Positions 16,359 to 24,766 of a stretch of 40,083 nucleotides of DNA are shown here, one piece after another (within the stretch, counting starts at the first letter, position 1; each line of letters begins with the position of its first letter). The translations under genes and the position numbers were made by a program. The notes beneath the pieces are model-generated. The model made no database searches and was not told the DNA's origin. It was given only the letters and a program-made list of their open reading frames with translations. The stretch is from NCBI GenBank assembly GCA_963169055.1, contig CAUJFU010000136.1, positions 1 to 40,083 of the forward strand, written 5' to 3'. Source of the stretch: Myxococcota bacterium. Its GTDB lineage: Bacteria > Myxococcota_C > UBA6777.

Positions 16359-19220
16359 ATGAAGATACGCTGTGATAACTGCGCGACGGTATTTATGATC
16401 GACGACTCCTTGATCTCGGACAAGGGAGTCAAGGCACAATGCCCAAAGTGCGGGCATCAAAAGGTCGTCTGGAAACACAACGCCATCCAAGAAACATCAT
16501 GGATCGACGCACCCGAAGGGAGCTCCGCTGCAACAGCCAATCCGTCCGGCTGGATGGATGAGCCGCTTTCTGGCGTGCTGCAAGAAAAGCTCGCTTCGAT
16601 GGACAAAGGATCCGCACCGCTACTTGGAGGAAGCCCACCCTTGTTTGGCGGAGGCGATGCCGCACGCGGAGGCTCGCTGTTGCCCGGTGGGCCCACAGCC
16701 AGCTTGTACCCTCTCTCCAGCGCATCCTCCGATAGCTTATATCCCGCAGGAGAACAAGAACCTCTCGGTGGTGCGCTTTATGGCGCAGGAGCACGCGGAG
16801 CAAGCCTTTATCCAGCAAGCCCATCACAAGATCTCCTTCCTCCGCTTGGTTTGGAATATGAAGACTCTTTGTCGGGTGGTGGCTTTGGGGCGCCGACGTC
16901 GATGGTCTACAAGCCACACGGAGCACCCGAAACGCTTTCTCTAGACGAAGAAGCTGGTGATTCGCTCGCGCTGCATGTACCGCCCACCACGCTGACAGCA
17001 AGAGGCACCGTTGCATCCAACGAGCTCGGTCGCAAAACCACAGCAGAGGCCGAACTGCCTCCCGTCGATCCAGAATGGATCAAAGTCCGCCGCAGCAGCG
17101 ACAAAAAAGAGATCGGCCCCATGACCCTCCAAGAAGTGCGCTCTCTCTACGCGCACGGGAAGATCTCTTTGCTCGACGAGTGCGCGGGACGCGACGGGGC
17201 ATGGCGTCTGATTAAAGCGGTTCCTGAGATCGAAAGCATCCTCAGCCGAACCCCGCAAATCACCGAAAAAACTCCCGAAGTCAAAGGGGCCACCAAAGCA
17301 GCCAAAAGCAGCAGCGAGGGAGGCAGTTTCATTTGGGTAGTCTTGAGCCTTTTTCTGTTGGGCGGGGGCGCAGGTGCTGCCTATTTCTTGCGCCCATATC
17401 TCAAATCCAACAAAGGCCCAAACCCCGAAGAAGACGTTCCTCGTGCTGGCTTGCTCGAAACCAAGATCGAGCGGTGGAAGAAGAGTTATCCCGGACTCAA
17501 AGCAAGCCCCCGCGAAAGCAAAAAGATCGCGGAAAAAGGCATGGCCTTGTTTTATCGCGACCTTCAAAGCGACTATCGCGCCGCCAACGAGGTCTTCCAA
17601 CAAGCTCTTGTAGCGTGGGACAAAAATGGCGATGTCATCGCAGCAATCGCGCTTTCCGTTTTGTGGGGTTCGCAGGGTTTGCCTCGACAAGGCCGCATCA
17701 TCGAAGAGTTCGAAGAGATCCTGCGCGAGCACACAAAAAAAATACCCACGAACCAAGCGATCAAAGCGGCCTTTGCAGCTTTTCTTGCAAGACAAGGAGA
17801 GTTTGCCAAAGCCACCGAACAAGCCAAACAAGCCGCAGCCAAAGCCCCGAAAGATCCGCTGGTTCTGTTGGTCTTGGGAGAGTTGCTTCTCCAACAAGAG
17901 CGCACAGCCCTCGAAGCTCGCCCCGTTTTGGAGCGCGTCGTAGAAACCCAACCCAAGATGGCACGCGCACGCTATCTCCTTGCCAAGATACAAATCCAAA
18001 GTTCTAACCATTATCAAGCTGCTCAAAACCTCGAACCACTCGTCCAAAACAAACATCTCCCAAGCTTGTTCTTGATGGCCGAACTTCAAAACAGCCTCGG
18101 AAATTACCGAGAGGCCAAGCAAATCCTCAATCGGCTGCTTGCGATCGCTCCACAGGATGACGAAGCCCGCTTGCTTTTGGGCATCCTCGAATACCAAACC
18201 GCTCGCAACTTCGCCGCAGCCAAGCGCCTTTTCGCTCGCCTCAACCAAAACTCCACCCAACGCGGCGTATTGCGTCGTGCCCTTTTGCATCTCGCTTATG
18301 TCGCCTTGGAAGAAAACCAAACCCAAAAAGGCTTGGAGTTGATCGCACAGCTCGAAAAACTCGACAAACACTTCCTCCCTATCCTGTTTGCCAAAGCCCA
18401 GATCCTCGCAGCCAAACGCTCTTATCCCGAAGCCACCGCCGTTTTAAATCGATTACTTCCCCAAGTCTCCGAACCACCACAACAACTCTTGCTTGGTTAT
18501 CTTCACAACAAACAAAAACAACCTGACAAGGCCAACCAAGTCTTCCAACAAATCGCCAGCGAAAACCAACGCTTTATCTGGTCTCACCTCTTCCTTGCCG
18601 CCAACGCCATCGAAGCCAACAACGCAACCCAAGCCTTCATCTACATCAAAAATGCCCTTGATATCGAGCCGCCCTTGTACGCAAGCAACTTGCGCGTGGG
18701 TCCGTATCCTCTTTCGCGGCGTTTTCTTCGCGGCTTAGCGAAAACCTTCCGAGATGCCCGAACAGAGGACGCTTCTATCACCTTGGCTGCCGCAGGAATC
18801 GTGTACTACCAACTCGGCGACAGCAACGAAGCCTCCAACTACCTGAAACGGGCCCGTTCACGCGACGCCAACGCCCTTGCTGCAAACCTCTACCTCTCCC
18901 AAATCGCCTACGAAAAGAAGCAGTACGCCGCAGCGCAAAACTACGCACGTCGGGTGTTTCAAACGTACAACCAACACCCCGTAGCGGGCACTCTCTTGGG
19001 GCTGTGCGAGTTTCAAAAAGACAGCGAGAAAAAAGCGCTTGGCTACTTTGCACAAATCGAAGAAGCCCGTCCTTGGTATCTTTATGGACGCGCACACCGT
19101 TTAATCCTCTTGCACAAAAAAGGCGAAAAGAAGGAAGCCCAAGAACTGGCTCGTTCTTTGTTGACCTTGTACCGCCACAACCACGACTTGTTGCGCATCC
19201 TCTATAGCATCCAATGGTAG
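16359..19220 (+). CDS. Zinc-ribbon/GYF-domain membrane protein with long TPR array
   Basis: A 953-residue protein. It begins with an MJ0042-type zinc ribbon (C5, C8, C28, C31), followed by a ~170-residue Gly/Ala/Ser/Pro/Tyr-rich disordered segment. Next comes a GYF-like (DUF4339) domain at about residues 239-292 (EIGPMTLQEVRSLYAHGKIS), one membrane helix (~322-345, WVVLSLFLLGGGAGAAYFL), and a C-terminal half of tandem tetratricopeptide repeats (~390-953). The topology suggests a cytosolic zinc-ribbon/GYF sensor and a periplasmic TPR scaffold. Similar arrangements are common in Myxococcota and are sometimes linked to motility or secretion, but no function can be assigned here. The ATG at 16359 was chosen because it starts exactly at the zinc ribbon and lies downstream of a candidate promoter; the Shine-Dalgarno is poor, and an in-frame ATG at 16275 is the alternative. 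Confidence 0.82.
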   Translation: MKIRCDNCATVFMIDDSLISDKGVKAQCPKCGHQKVVWKHNAIQETSWIDAPEGSSAATANPSGWMDEPLSGVLQEKLASMDKGSAPLLGGSPPLFGGGDAARGGSLLPGGPTASLYPLSSASSDSLYPAGEQEPLGGALYGAGARGASLYPASPSQDLLPPLGLEYEDSLSGGGFGAPTSMVYKPHGAPETLSLDEEAGDSLALHVPPTTLTARGTVASNELGRKTTAEAELPPVDPEWIKVRRSSDKKEIGPMTLQEVRSLYAHGKISLLDECAGRDGAWRLIKAVPEIESILSRTPQITEKTPEVKGATKAAKSSSEGGSFIWVVLSLFLLGGGAGAAYFLRPYLKSNKGPNPEEDVPRAGLLETKIERWKKSYPGLKASPRESKKIAEKGMALFYRDLQSDYRAANEVFQQALVAWDKNGDVIAAIALSVLWGSQGLPRQGRIIEEFEEILREHTKKIPTNQAIKAAFAAFLARQGEFAKATEQAKQAAAKAPKDPLVLLVLGELLLQQERTALEARPVLERVVETQPKMARARYLLAKIQIQSSNHYQAAQNLEPLVQNKHLPSLFLMAELQNSLGNYREAKQILNRLLAIAPQDDEARLLLGILEYQTARNFAAAKRLFARLNQNSTQRGVLRRALLHLAYVALEENQTQKGLELIAQLEKLDKHFLPILFAKAQILAAKRSYPEATAVLNRLLPQVSEPPQQLLLGYLHNKQKQPDKANQVFQQIASENQRFIWSHLFLAANAIEANNATQAFIYIKNALDIEPPLYASNLRVGPYPLSRRFLRGLAKTFRDARTEDASITLAAAGIVYYQLGDSNEASNYLKRARSRDANALAANLYLSQIAYEKKQYAAAQNYARRVFQTYNQHPVAGTLLGLCEFQKDSEKKALGYFAQIEEARPWYLYGRAHRLILLHKKGEKKEAQELARSLLTLYRHNHDLLRILYSIQW

Positions 19221-19461
19221 CGCCCATCTACGAGCCTCACAGGACACCCCAAAAGCACTAAGGCCATCGCGGGCCATTCCTCAACATCGGCGGAATGCTC
19301 CGCAAGCGCGAAGGTCGTCGTGGACAAGTTCTCAACACACCAAAACCCACACGACTCGATCGCCTAGCACCACAAACACAAGCATCAACACAAATACAGA
19401 TCAAAACGGCGCGATGGTTCGAGCCATTCGCCCCAAACATCAAGCGAAATGAGGGAGTACT

Positions 19462-19983
19462 ATGGAAAATCCGTTGGTTGCGGTTGTGATCTCTGCCGAA
19501 AACGAACTGGCTTATATGGAAGAATGTGAGCGAACCCTGATCGGCTTTGGAATCCCTTTTGAATCGCGTGTCCTCTCGCTTCAACAAGCCCCCGAACACT
19601 GCATCGAATGGGCGCGCTCCGTCGAAAAACGCGGTGTCAAGGTCGTGATCGCGGGTTCCAGTTGGTCTGCGCCCTTGGCTTCGGTGCTTTCTTCTTTCAC
19701 CATCCTCCCTGTGATCGCTGTCCCCCTTCCTATCTCTCCAATGCACGGACTCGATGCACTCATGGGCATGGCGCAGTCCTATGTGGGCGCACCCATCGCA
19801 ACGATGGCCGTCGGCAAACCCGGGGCCGCAAACGCAGGGCAATTGGCCGTTCAGATCTTGGCCTTGCAGTTTCCTCAGCTTGGAGACCAGTTGCGCGCCT
19901 ATCGCTCGGGCCTCGCAAAACAAGTCGAAGCCAAAGACGGTGCGCTCTACCAAGATCGCCAACGCCGTCGCCTTGGGAGTTGA
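19462..19983 (+). CDS. PurE-fold protein with altered active-site motifs
   Basis: A 173-residue protein that aligns along its whole length with N5-carboxyaminoimidazole ribonucleotide mutase (PurE): IPFESRVLSL, GVKVVIAGS, LPVIAVPLP, GLDAL and the strongly conserved GKPGAANAGQLAVQILAL. All three substrate/catalytic motifs have changed. The GSxSD loop is SAENE (residues 11-15), SAHRTP is SLQQAP (39-44, so the catalytic His and following Arg are Gln-Gln) and AGGAAHLPG is AGSSWSAPLAS (the His is Pro71). It is therefore unlikely to make CAIR and is better called a PurE paralogue of unknown reaction. No purK or other purine gene is nearby. The ATG at 19462 has GGGAG 5 bases upstream. The next gene starts 3 bp after its stop, so the two are probably translated from one message. 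Confidence 0.85.
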   Translation: MENPLVAVVISAENELAYMEECERTLIGFGIPFESRVLSLQQAPEHCIEWARSVEKRGVKVVIAGSSWSAPLASVLSSFTILPVIAVPLPISPMHGLDALMGMAQSYVGAPIATMAVGKPGAANAGQLAVQILALQFPQLGDQLRAYRSGLAKQVEAKDGALYQDRQRRRLGS

Positions 19984-19986
19984 ACG

Positions 19987-21987
19987 ATGCGGATCTGGGT
20001 GGTGTGGAGTGCCGTCCTTTGGATGTTTTGGCGATCTTTCGGCGCGGAGGCACTCGCGGCCCCTCCACCCGGCCAAAGCGCGCTACTCAACGGCATGCAC
20101 GATATCGAATCTGCCGCATGGATGAAAAACGCCACACCCGGTTGCGACAAAGGCTGGATTACCGATCTCCGCTATATCGGCACACAAGGTAGCCCCTCCG
20201 CCGACTGCCACCAAGCCACCACCCAAGCAGGCATCTCGATCATCCAACGCCTTGATGTCAGCGGATCTGAATCTTATCCCCACGATCCCGCCCAAGCGAC
20301 CGCCTACGCCAACACCTTCGCTGCCTACGTCGCTCAATGCCCCAATATCCACGTCTGGATCGTCGGAAACGAACCCAACTTTACGGTCCACAAAAGCGAT
20401 CCCGACTGCTCTTCTTCGGCTTATGCCAAGGCTTACGCCGAAGTCCACAAGCGCGTACACGCCTTGCCCGGACACCAAAACGATCTCGTCCTCCTCGCCT
20501 CCAATTCGCCCTATTCTCCGGGATGTTTGGCAAGTCTTCGTTCCATCATCCGCTACGTCAAACAAGAAGGCGTACAGCCCGACGGTTTCGCTGCTCACGC
20601 CTACACACGCGCCCCCAACGCCGGCCAACTCAACGCAAGCCTCGTCACCGATACACGCCGTCAGACCGACCCCACCGCCGATGAATGCCCCGGGCCGATC
20701 ACTTGGAATGACACATGGTACTCACATTTCTTGATCTACCGCGATTACATTGGTGTGATGGAAGCCGAAGGTATGCGCGGAAGCCCCGTCTTTATCACCG
20801 AAAGCGGCAACGCTTGCGATCCTGTCCGTGGCAACGCTTGTTATCCCAACGCCGATGTCGGCTATTTCCAAGCCCTCTACAAAGAAGCCCATCAATGGAA
20901 CAGCAACAGCGCCAACCTCACCAAGATCCGTGCAATCACGCCCTATCGATGGACGATCAACGATGATGGTACAGGACGAGACTTCGCCATCGGCCAAAAG
21001 CCCGGTCTGTTGGGGGATCTGACCAAAGCCTTCGCTCAACGCTACGCGTGGACCACCGTCGGATGCGGAGGACAAACAGGTTGCACCAAAGATGCGGATT
21101 GTCCGCAAGCACAGCGCTGTGACACTTCAAGCGGCCAGTGCGTCGCTCCCCCCTGCAAACAGGCCGCAGACTGCGCAGGAAAGATCTGTAGCCCCAACAA
21201 TTGTTCAACCTCTGCCGGTCAGTGCGTGGACAAAGGCGAGGGAAGTTTTTCTTGGCAAACCAACCCACCCGTCGCCGGGCAAGACCTGCGCATCCAGTTC
21301 ACTCACCCTTCTGGTTGGACACACATCGGTCTACGTTATTGCGGTCCTGCGTCGGGTACAGGCCGCGATCTCAAGATATCGCGAGATCCCCAAGATCGAC
21401 CGATCTGGGCCTTTACCATCGGCCCCCTTCCTGCGGGACGTTATCGCGTCGACTTCACTGCTGACAGCGAAACCCGCACCATCGGCTCCACCGAACTGAT
21501 CGTCCCTTCCCCTTGCTCTCCCAAACCCGAAGAATGCAACAACCAAGACGACGATTGCGACGGCCAGATCGACAATGGCCTCTCACGCTCCTGCTACGAT
21601 GGCCCTCCCGAAACGCGAGGACGCTTGCCTTGTCAAGATGGCACGCAGCTTTGCAATGCCGGTGGTTGGGGGCCTTGCGTCGGCCAATCGTTGCCTGCCA
21701 CCGAACGCTGCAACCAAGCCGACGACGATTGCGACGGACAGATCGACAACGGTTGCAACACCCACCCCGAACCTCTCTCCGAAACCACCCATGAATCCGC
21801 CCCACAAGAGCCTTCTCCCGACAGCGCCGCAAACGAGATATTGATCTTGGACGGCAGCGAACAAGACAAAGAAAAAACAGTCCTGCGCCCGACAGGTTGT
21901 GGCTGCACAGGCTCAGAAATGCCCATTTCAAACGGGTTGCTTTTGGGTGGATTCTTGCTCTTGTTCTTGCTGCGTCGGCGTTTTTGA
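19987..21987 (+). CDS. Glycoside-hydrolase-like surface protein with MopE motifs and MYXO-CTERM tail
   Basis: A 666-residue exported protein. After a signal peptide (cleavage near AEALA, residue 24) comes a TIM-barrel-like domain (~30-355) with features of clan GH-A hydrolases: an acid/base-like Glu in IVGNEPNF (E129), a nucleophile-like Glu in VFITESGN (E272), and FAAHAYT between them. Cysteine-rich modules follow (~360-420), then an Ig/carbohydrate-binding-like domain, two DDDCDGQIDNG metal-binding motifs of the MopE type (about residues 517-530 and 574-588), an acidic/Ser linker, and a C-terminal GCGC plus hydrophobic helix plus RRRF. That tail is the MYXO-CTERM sorting signal known from Myxococcota, implying surface anchoring. 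GGGAG at the end of the PurE-like gene serves as the ribosome-binding site for ATG 19987. The substrate is unknown. Confidence 0.85.
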   Translation: MRIWVVWSAVLWMFWRSFGAEALAAPPPGQSALLNGMHDIESAAWMKNATPGCDKGWITDLRYIGTQGSPSADCHQATTQAGISIIQRLDVSGSESYPHDPAQATAYANTFAAYVAQCPNIHVWIVGNEPNFTVHKSDPDCSSSAYAKAYAEVHKRVHALPGHQNDLVLLASNSPYSPGCLASLRSIIRYVKQEGVQPDGFAAHAYTRAPNAGQLNASLVTDTRRQTDPTADECPGPITWNDTWYSHFLIYRDYIGVMEAEGMRGSPVFITESGNACDPVRGNACYPNADVGYFQALYKEAHQWNSNSANLTKIRAITPYRWTINDDGTGRDFAIGQKPGLLGDLTKAFAQRYAWTTVGCGGQTGCTKDADCPQAQRCDTSSGQCVAPPCKQAADCAGKICSPNNCSTSAGQCVDKGEGSFSWQTNPPVAGQDLRIQFTHPSGWTHIGLRYCGPASGTGRDLKISRDPQDRPIWAFTIGPLPAGRYRVDFTADSETRTIGSTELIVPSPCSPKPEECNNQDDDCDGQIDNGLSRSCYDGPPETRGRLPCQDGTQLCNAGGWGPCVGQSLPATERCNQADDDCDGQIDNGCNTHPEPLSETTHESAPQEPSPDSAANEILILDGSEQDKEKTVLRPTGCGCTGSEMPISNGLLLGGFLLLFLLRRRF

Positions 21988-22062
21988 GCGACATCAACGT
22001 TGCGCTTGTTTCACTTTGCCCCTTGACCCTGAACGAGCACCCCTCTTTTTCTCGCGTTGCGC

Positions 22063-23436
22063 TTACGGCGCGTCTCGACCGGGAAGCCACTCTTCCTCTT
22101 TGGCGAGATCTTGCGCTTTTGCCCGAATCTCCGAGGATGAAGACTTATTGCGCGTAATCTCGATCAACACGGGCTTGGACCCTTCTAACTTGACACGCTG
22201 GGCATCCGAAGACCATTTGTCTTTGCGCAAGCGCACGACGTAATCCCCCACAGGAAGGCTCAAACTAAACCCACCATTTTGCAAACTCCCGATCGGCGTA
22301 TCATCGATCACAAGCTCCGCATCAGGGACATCGGAGGCGATCACCAATTGCCCGTTGGCTGTAGGCGGAGCGACGATGCGCGGTCCTGTGTTGCCAGAAA
22401 AGATCTGCCGCAGAGTTGTGCGGTTGGCAAAGATCGCGTACGCGATCAGACCAAAAAACACCGCCGCATAAATCATCAACATCGGCGTTGCAAATACGCG
22501 CTTGTTGAGCCAATGCGCCAGCCCAAGCTCTTGTTCCATGCGCTTGGTGATCAAGTCGACGGGCTTTCGGACATATTTGACGTTTTGCGGGATCGCGGGT
22601 TGGGGCTTCGGAGACTTTGTCAGATCCGCTCCCGAGAGCCGCACGACGATGGACGTCACGTTGTCCTTTCCACCATTTTCGAGCGCTTGTCGAACCAACG
22701 CAACTGTCGCGGCTTGGACGTCCTGATGTTGGTTTAAGATCTCCTTAATCCTTGCATCGGGGACTTCGCCGTGTAGCCCGTCCGAACACAGCATGATCAC
22801 ATCGCCTTCTTCAAGTTCGATGAACTTGAGATCCACCAACACTTGCGGGGTCGTACCAAGGGCTTGCAAGATCACGTTCATTCCCGCGACATTCTCCGCA
22901 TGCTCGGCGCTGATCGCACCTTCTTCGATCAATCTCTCTAACAATGATTGATCCTTTGTGACACGCGTTAATTCACCACCACGCAACAAATAAGCCCGAC
23001 TATCGCCCACTTGCGCAAGAAATGCGACATCGCCATAGATCGCCGCTGCCGAAACCGTCGTGCCCATCCCCTTTTTGGAAGTGTCCTGTTGAGCGAGCGT
23101 ATAGATGCTGTGGTTGGCTTTTTGGATCGCATGATCCAATTTTTCTCCGAACAGTTGGGGATCTTGGGCAGGTTCAAGATCTTGAAGCTCTCGAAACAGC
23201 GTATCCACCGTCATCTGGCTCGCCACTTCGCCCGCAGCCGCACCGCCCATCCCATCGCACACCGCAAACAACAACCCTCGCCCACCCAAACGCCACGTCT
23301 CACGCGTTTTATGCCGACCTCTGCGTTGGGTTTGCAGATCGGCGATCAAAAAATTATCTTCGTTCCCCTTACGAACACGCCCTACGTCACTCAGGCCAAA
23401 AAATTCCGCGCTGATCTTTGGTGCTAATGGATCCAT
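22063..23436 (-). CDS. PP2C-type Ser/Thr phosphatase with membrane helix and C-terminal PEGA domain
   Basis: A 457-residue protein. Residues ~10-270 are a complete PPM/PP2C phosphatase domain with the metal-binding motifs GRVRKGNEDNF, VCDGMGG, QVGDSRAYLLR, LCSDGLH and GKDNVTSIVV all present, so it should be an active Mn/Mg-dependent phosphoprotein phosphatase acting in the cytosol. A single membrane helix (~308-333, TPMLMIYAAVFFGLIAYAIF) leads to a periplasmic PEGA-like domain (~352-420: LVIASDVPDAELVIDDTPIG, GDYVVRLRKDKW). PEGA domains more often sit on kinases. It may reverse phosphorylation by kinases such as the one at 31448. The ATG at 23436 is preceded by GGAAGGG with almost no spacer, so initiation may be weak. 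It is divergent from the Bat cluster. Confidence 0.92.
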   Translation of the reverse strand: MDPLAPKISAEFFGLSDVGRVRKGNEDNFLIADLQTQRRGRHKTRETWRLGGRGLLFAVCDGMGGAAAGEVASQMTVDTLFRELQDLEPAQDPQLFGEKLDHAIQKANHSIYTLAQQDTSKKGMGTTVSAAAIYGDVAFLAQVGDSRAYLLRGGELTRVTKDQSLLERLIEEGAISAEHAENVAGMNVILQALGTTPQVLVDLKFIELEEGDVIMLCSDGLHGEVPDARIKEILNQHQDVQAATVALVRQALENGGKDNVTSIVVRLSGADLTKSPKPQPAIPQNVKYVRKPVDLITKRMEQELGLAHWLNKRVFATPMLMIYAAVFFGLIAYAIFANRTTLRQIFSGNTGPRIVAPPTANGQLVIASDVPDAELVIDDTPIGSLQNGGFSLSLPVGDYVVRLRKDKWSSDAQRVKLEGSKPVLIEITRNKSSSSEIRAKAQDLAKEEEWLPGRDAP

Positions 23437-23490
23437 CCCTTCCTGCCCTTCGTTCCTTCGCTATCGCAACACAACGAACCATTGGGCCGT

Positions 23491-23519
23491 AGCCTACGCA
23501 AAAGCAAAGAAAAACGCAA
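23491..23519 (-). promoter_or_regulatory. Candidate promoter of the PP2C gene
   Basis: On the minus strand, TTGCGT (23519-23514), a 17-bp spacer and TAGGCT (23496-23491), about 55 bp upstream of the start codon. It resembles the TTGCAT/TAGGTT pair upstream of the kinase gene at 31352-31381. This is a pattern match only. Confidence 0.3.
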
Positions 23520-23548
23520 GCCAACACCTCCCAACACACACAAGCATA

Positions 23549-23577
23549 TTGACTGCGCGGCATCGTGCGGATATCTC
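23549..23577 (+). promoter_or_regulatory. Candidate promoter of the Bat cluster
   Basis: TTGACT (23549-23554), a 17-bp spacer and TATCTC (23572-23577), which would give a leader of roughly 145 bases before the TTG start at 23727. The -10 match is only partial. Confidence 0.3.
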
Positions 23578-23726
23578 TTCTGTCTCTGGGCCGCCCATTC
23601 AAATCAATATTCGGCGTCCTACAAAATCAAAACGCGGATGCTTTCGTTTTTCGTGGCCCTTCAAACCATCCATCGTCGGCTCTCTGCATCCTCAACCACG
23701 CAAACTGCTCCACAAGGAGGCGTATC

Positions 23727-24761
23727 TTGCGGCGATACGGGCGCTGTTTCTTGTTCGTGTGTTGCGCTCTTTTTCTCCCCCCCTCCCCACAAGGGAGCGC
23801 AGAAGAGAGCCGCGCCAACATCCAAATTTTCCCGCAGCGCGTACTGCTTGGACAACCCTTTGTGTACCGCCTCACGCTGCATCTTTCGCGTGGCGCTACC
23901 CCCCAAATTCCCCAAGCTTCGGTCTTTTTCCCCGCGACCCTCCTCAAGCCTCCACGCGTCAGCCAAATTTCCTCCCGCGACACCCAATGGCGGATCTCTC
24001 TTGCACTCTTTGACATCCGTCAGTTTGGCGATATCACAATCCCTGCATGGAGGCTCTCTATCCGACAAGCCGATGGTTCCGTCTCTTTCTTGCCCATCCC
24101 CGCTGCAACGCTGCACGCCGCTCCCCAATTCAAAGAAGGCCAACGCTTCCAAGATGCCGAGGATCCTTCGTGGGCTTTTCTGCCCCAACCCACCCCCACC
24201 CTACCCTCCACCGATTGGCGCTTTGCAGGACTCGCTCTCCCCCAAGACCCCACAGACAAGCGCCTCTATCTCGCGATCTTTGTAGTTCTTGCCGTCGTCT
24301 TGGCCTCGCTTTTGTTTGCGTGGCTACGTCGCCGCCCCCCTGCCCTCCCACCACCTCCTCCGTCTCCCCTTGACATCGCCCTCGCAGCCTTGCGCAAACT
24401 TCCGCTTCCTCCCTCCGATCAAGCCGAACCGATCGGGAGATTTTATCAGTCCATCGCCAAGCTCTTTCGCGCCTACCTCCACGAACGCACCCAAACACCC
24501 GCTCCAACCCTCACAACACAAGAGCTTCGCGACGCCCTCTCCGAAACGTCCCCTACATGGGCAGAACCGCTCACCACGTGGCTTTTTCATCTCGACGCTG
24601 TGCGCTTCTCAGGAGCGCTCCCACCCACCGAAGAGATCTCACACGCCAAAGAATACGCTCAACGTCTGTTTCTTGACATCGATCGTTGGCAACAAACGCA
24701 AGAACACGCCGCCTCCCTCCATGTTGCCCCCTCGTCGGCCTCCTCCGCGCTCGCAGGATAA
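23727..24761 (+). CDS. BatD-like/DUF4381 membrane protein of the Bat cluster (TTG start)
   Basis: A 344-residue protein with a signal peptide (RRYGRCFLFVCCALFLPPSPQGSA), a periplasmic beta-rich part similar to BatD N-termini (IQIFPQRVLLGQPFVYRLTL, DIRQFGDITIPAWRL), one membrane helix (~190-212, LYLAIFVVLAVVLASLLFAWL), a polyproline stretch and a helical cytosolic tail resembling DUF4381 (IGRFYQSIAKLFRAYLHER). The start is taken as TTG at 23727 because a perfect AAGGAGG lies at 23714-23720 with a 6-base spacer and the signal peptide begins directly; the in-frame ATG at 23565 adds 54 residues with no protein-like character. BatA is 5 bp downstream. In other bacteria Bat proteins form an envelope complex linked to oxygen and stress tolerance, with incompletely known biochemistry. 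The BatD link rests on context plus topology. Confidence 0.75.
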   Translation: MRRYGRCFLFVCCALFLPPSPQGSAEESRANIQIFPQRVLLGQPFVYRLTLHLSRGATPQIPQASVFFPATLLKPPRVSQISSRDTQWRISLALFDIRQFGDITIPAWRLSIRQADGSVSFLPIPAATLHAAPQFKEGQRFQDAEDPSWAFLPQPTPTLPSTDWRFAGLALPQDPTDKRLYLAIFVVLAVVLASLLFAWLRRRPPALPPPPPSPLDIALAALRKLPLPPSDQAEPIGRFYQSIAKLFRAYLHERTQTPAPTLTTQELRDALSETSPTWAEPLTTWLFHLDAVRFSGALPPTEEISHAKEYAQRLFLDIDRWQQTQEHAASLHVAPSSASSALAG

Positions 24762-24766
24762 ACACC

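Noticed and set aside
19258-20076. 272-codon open frame on the minus strand
   Set aside because: It is antisense to the PurE-like gene, which has family conservation and a ribosome-binding site; the antisense product is Arg/His-rich without domain features.
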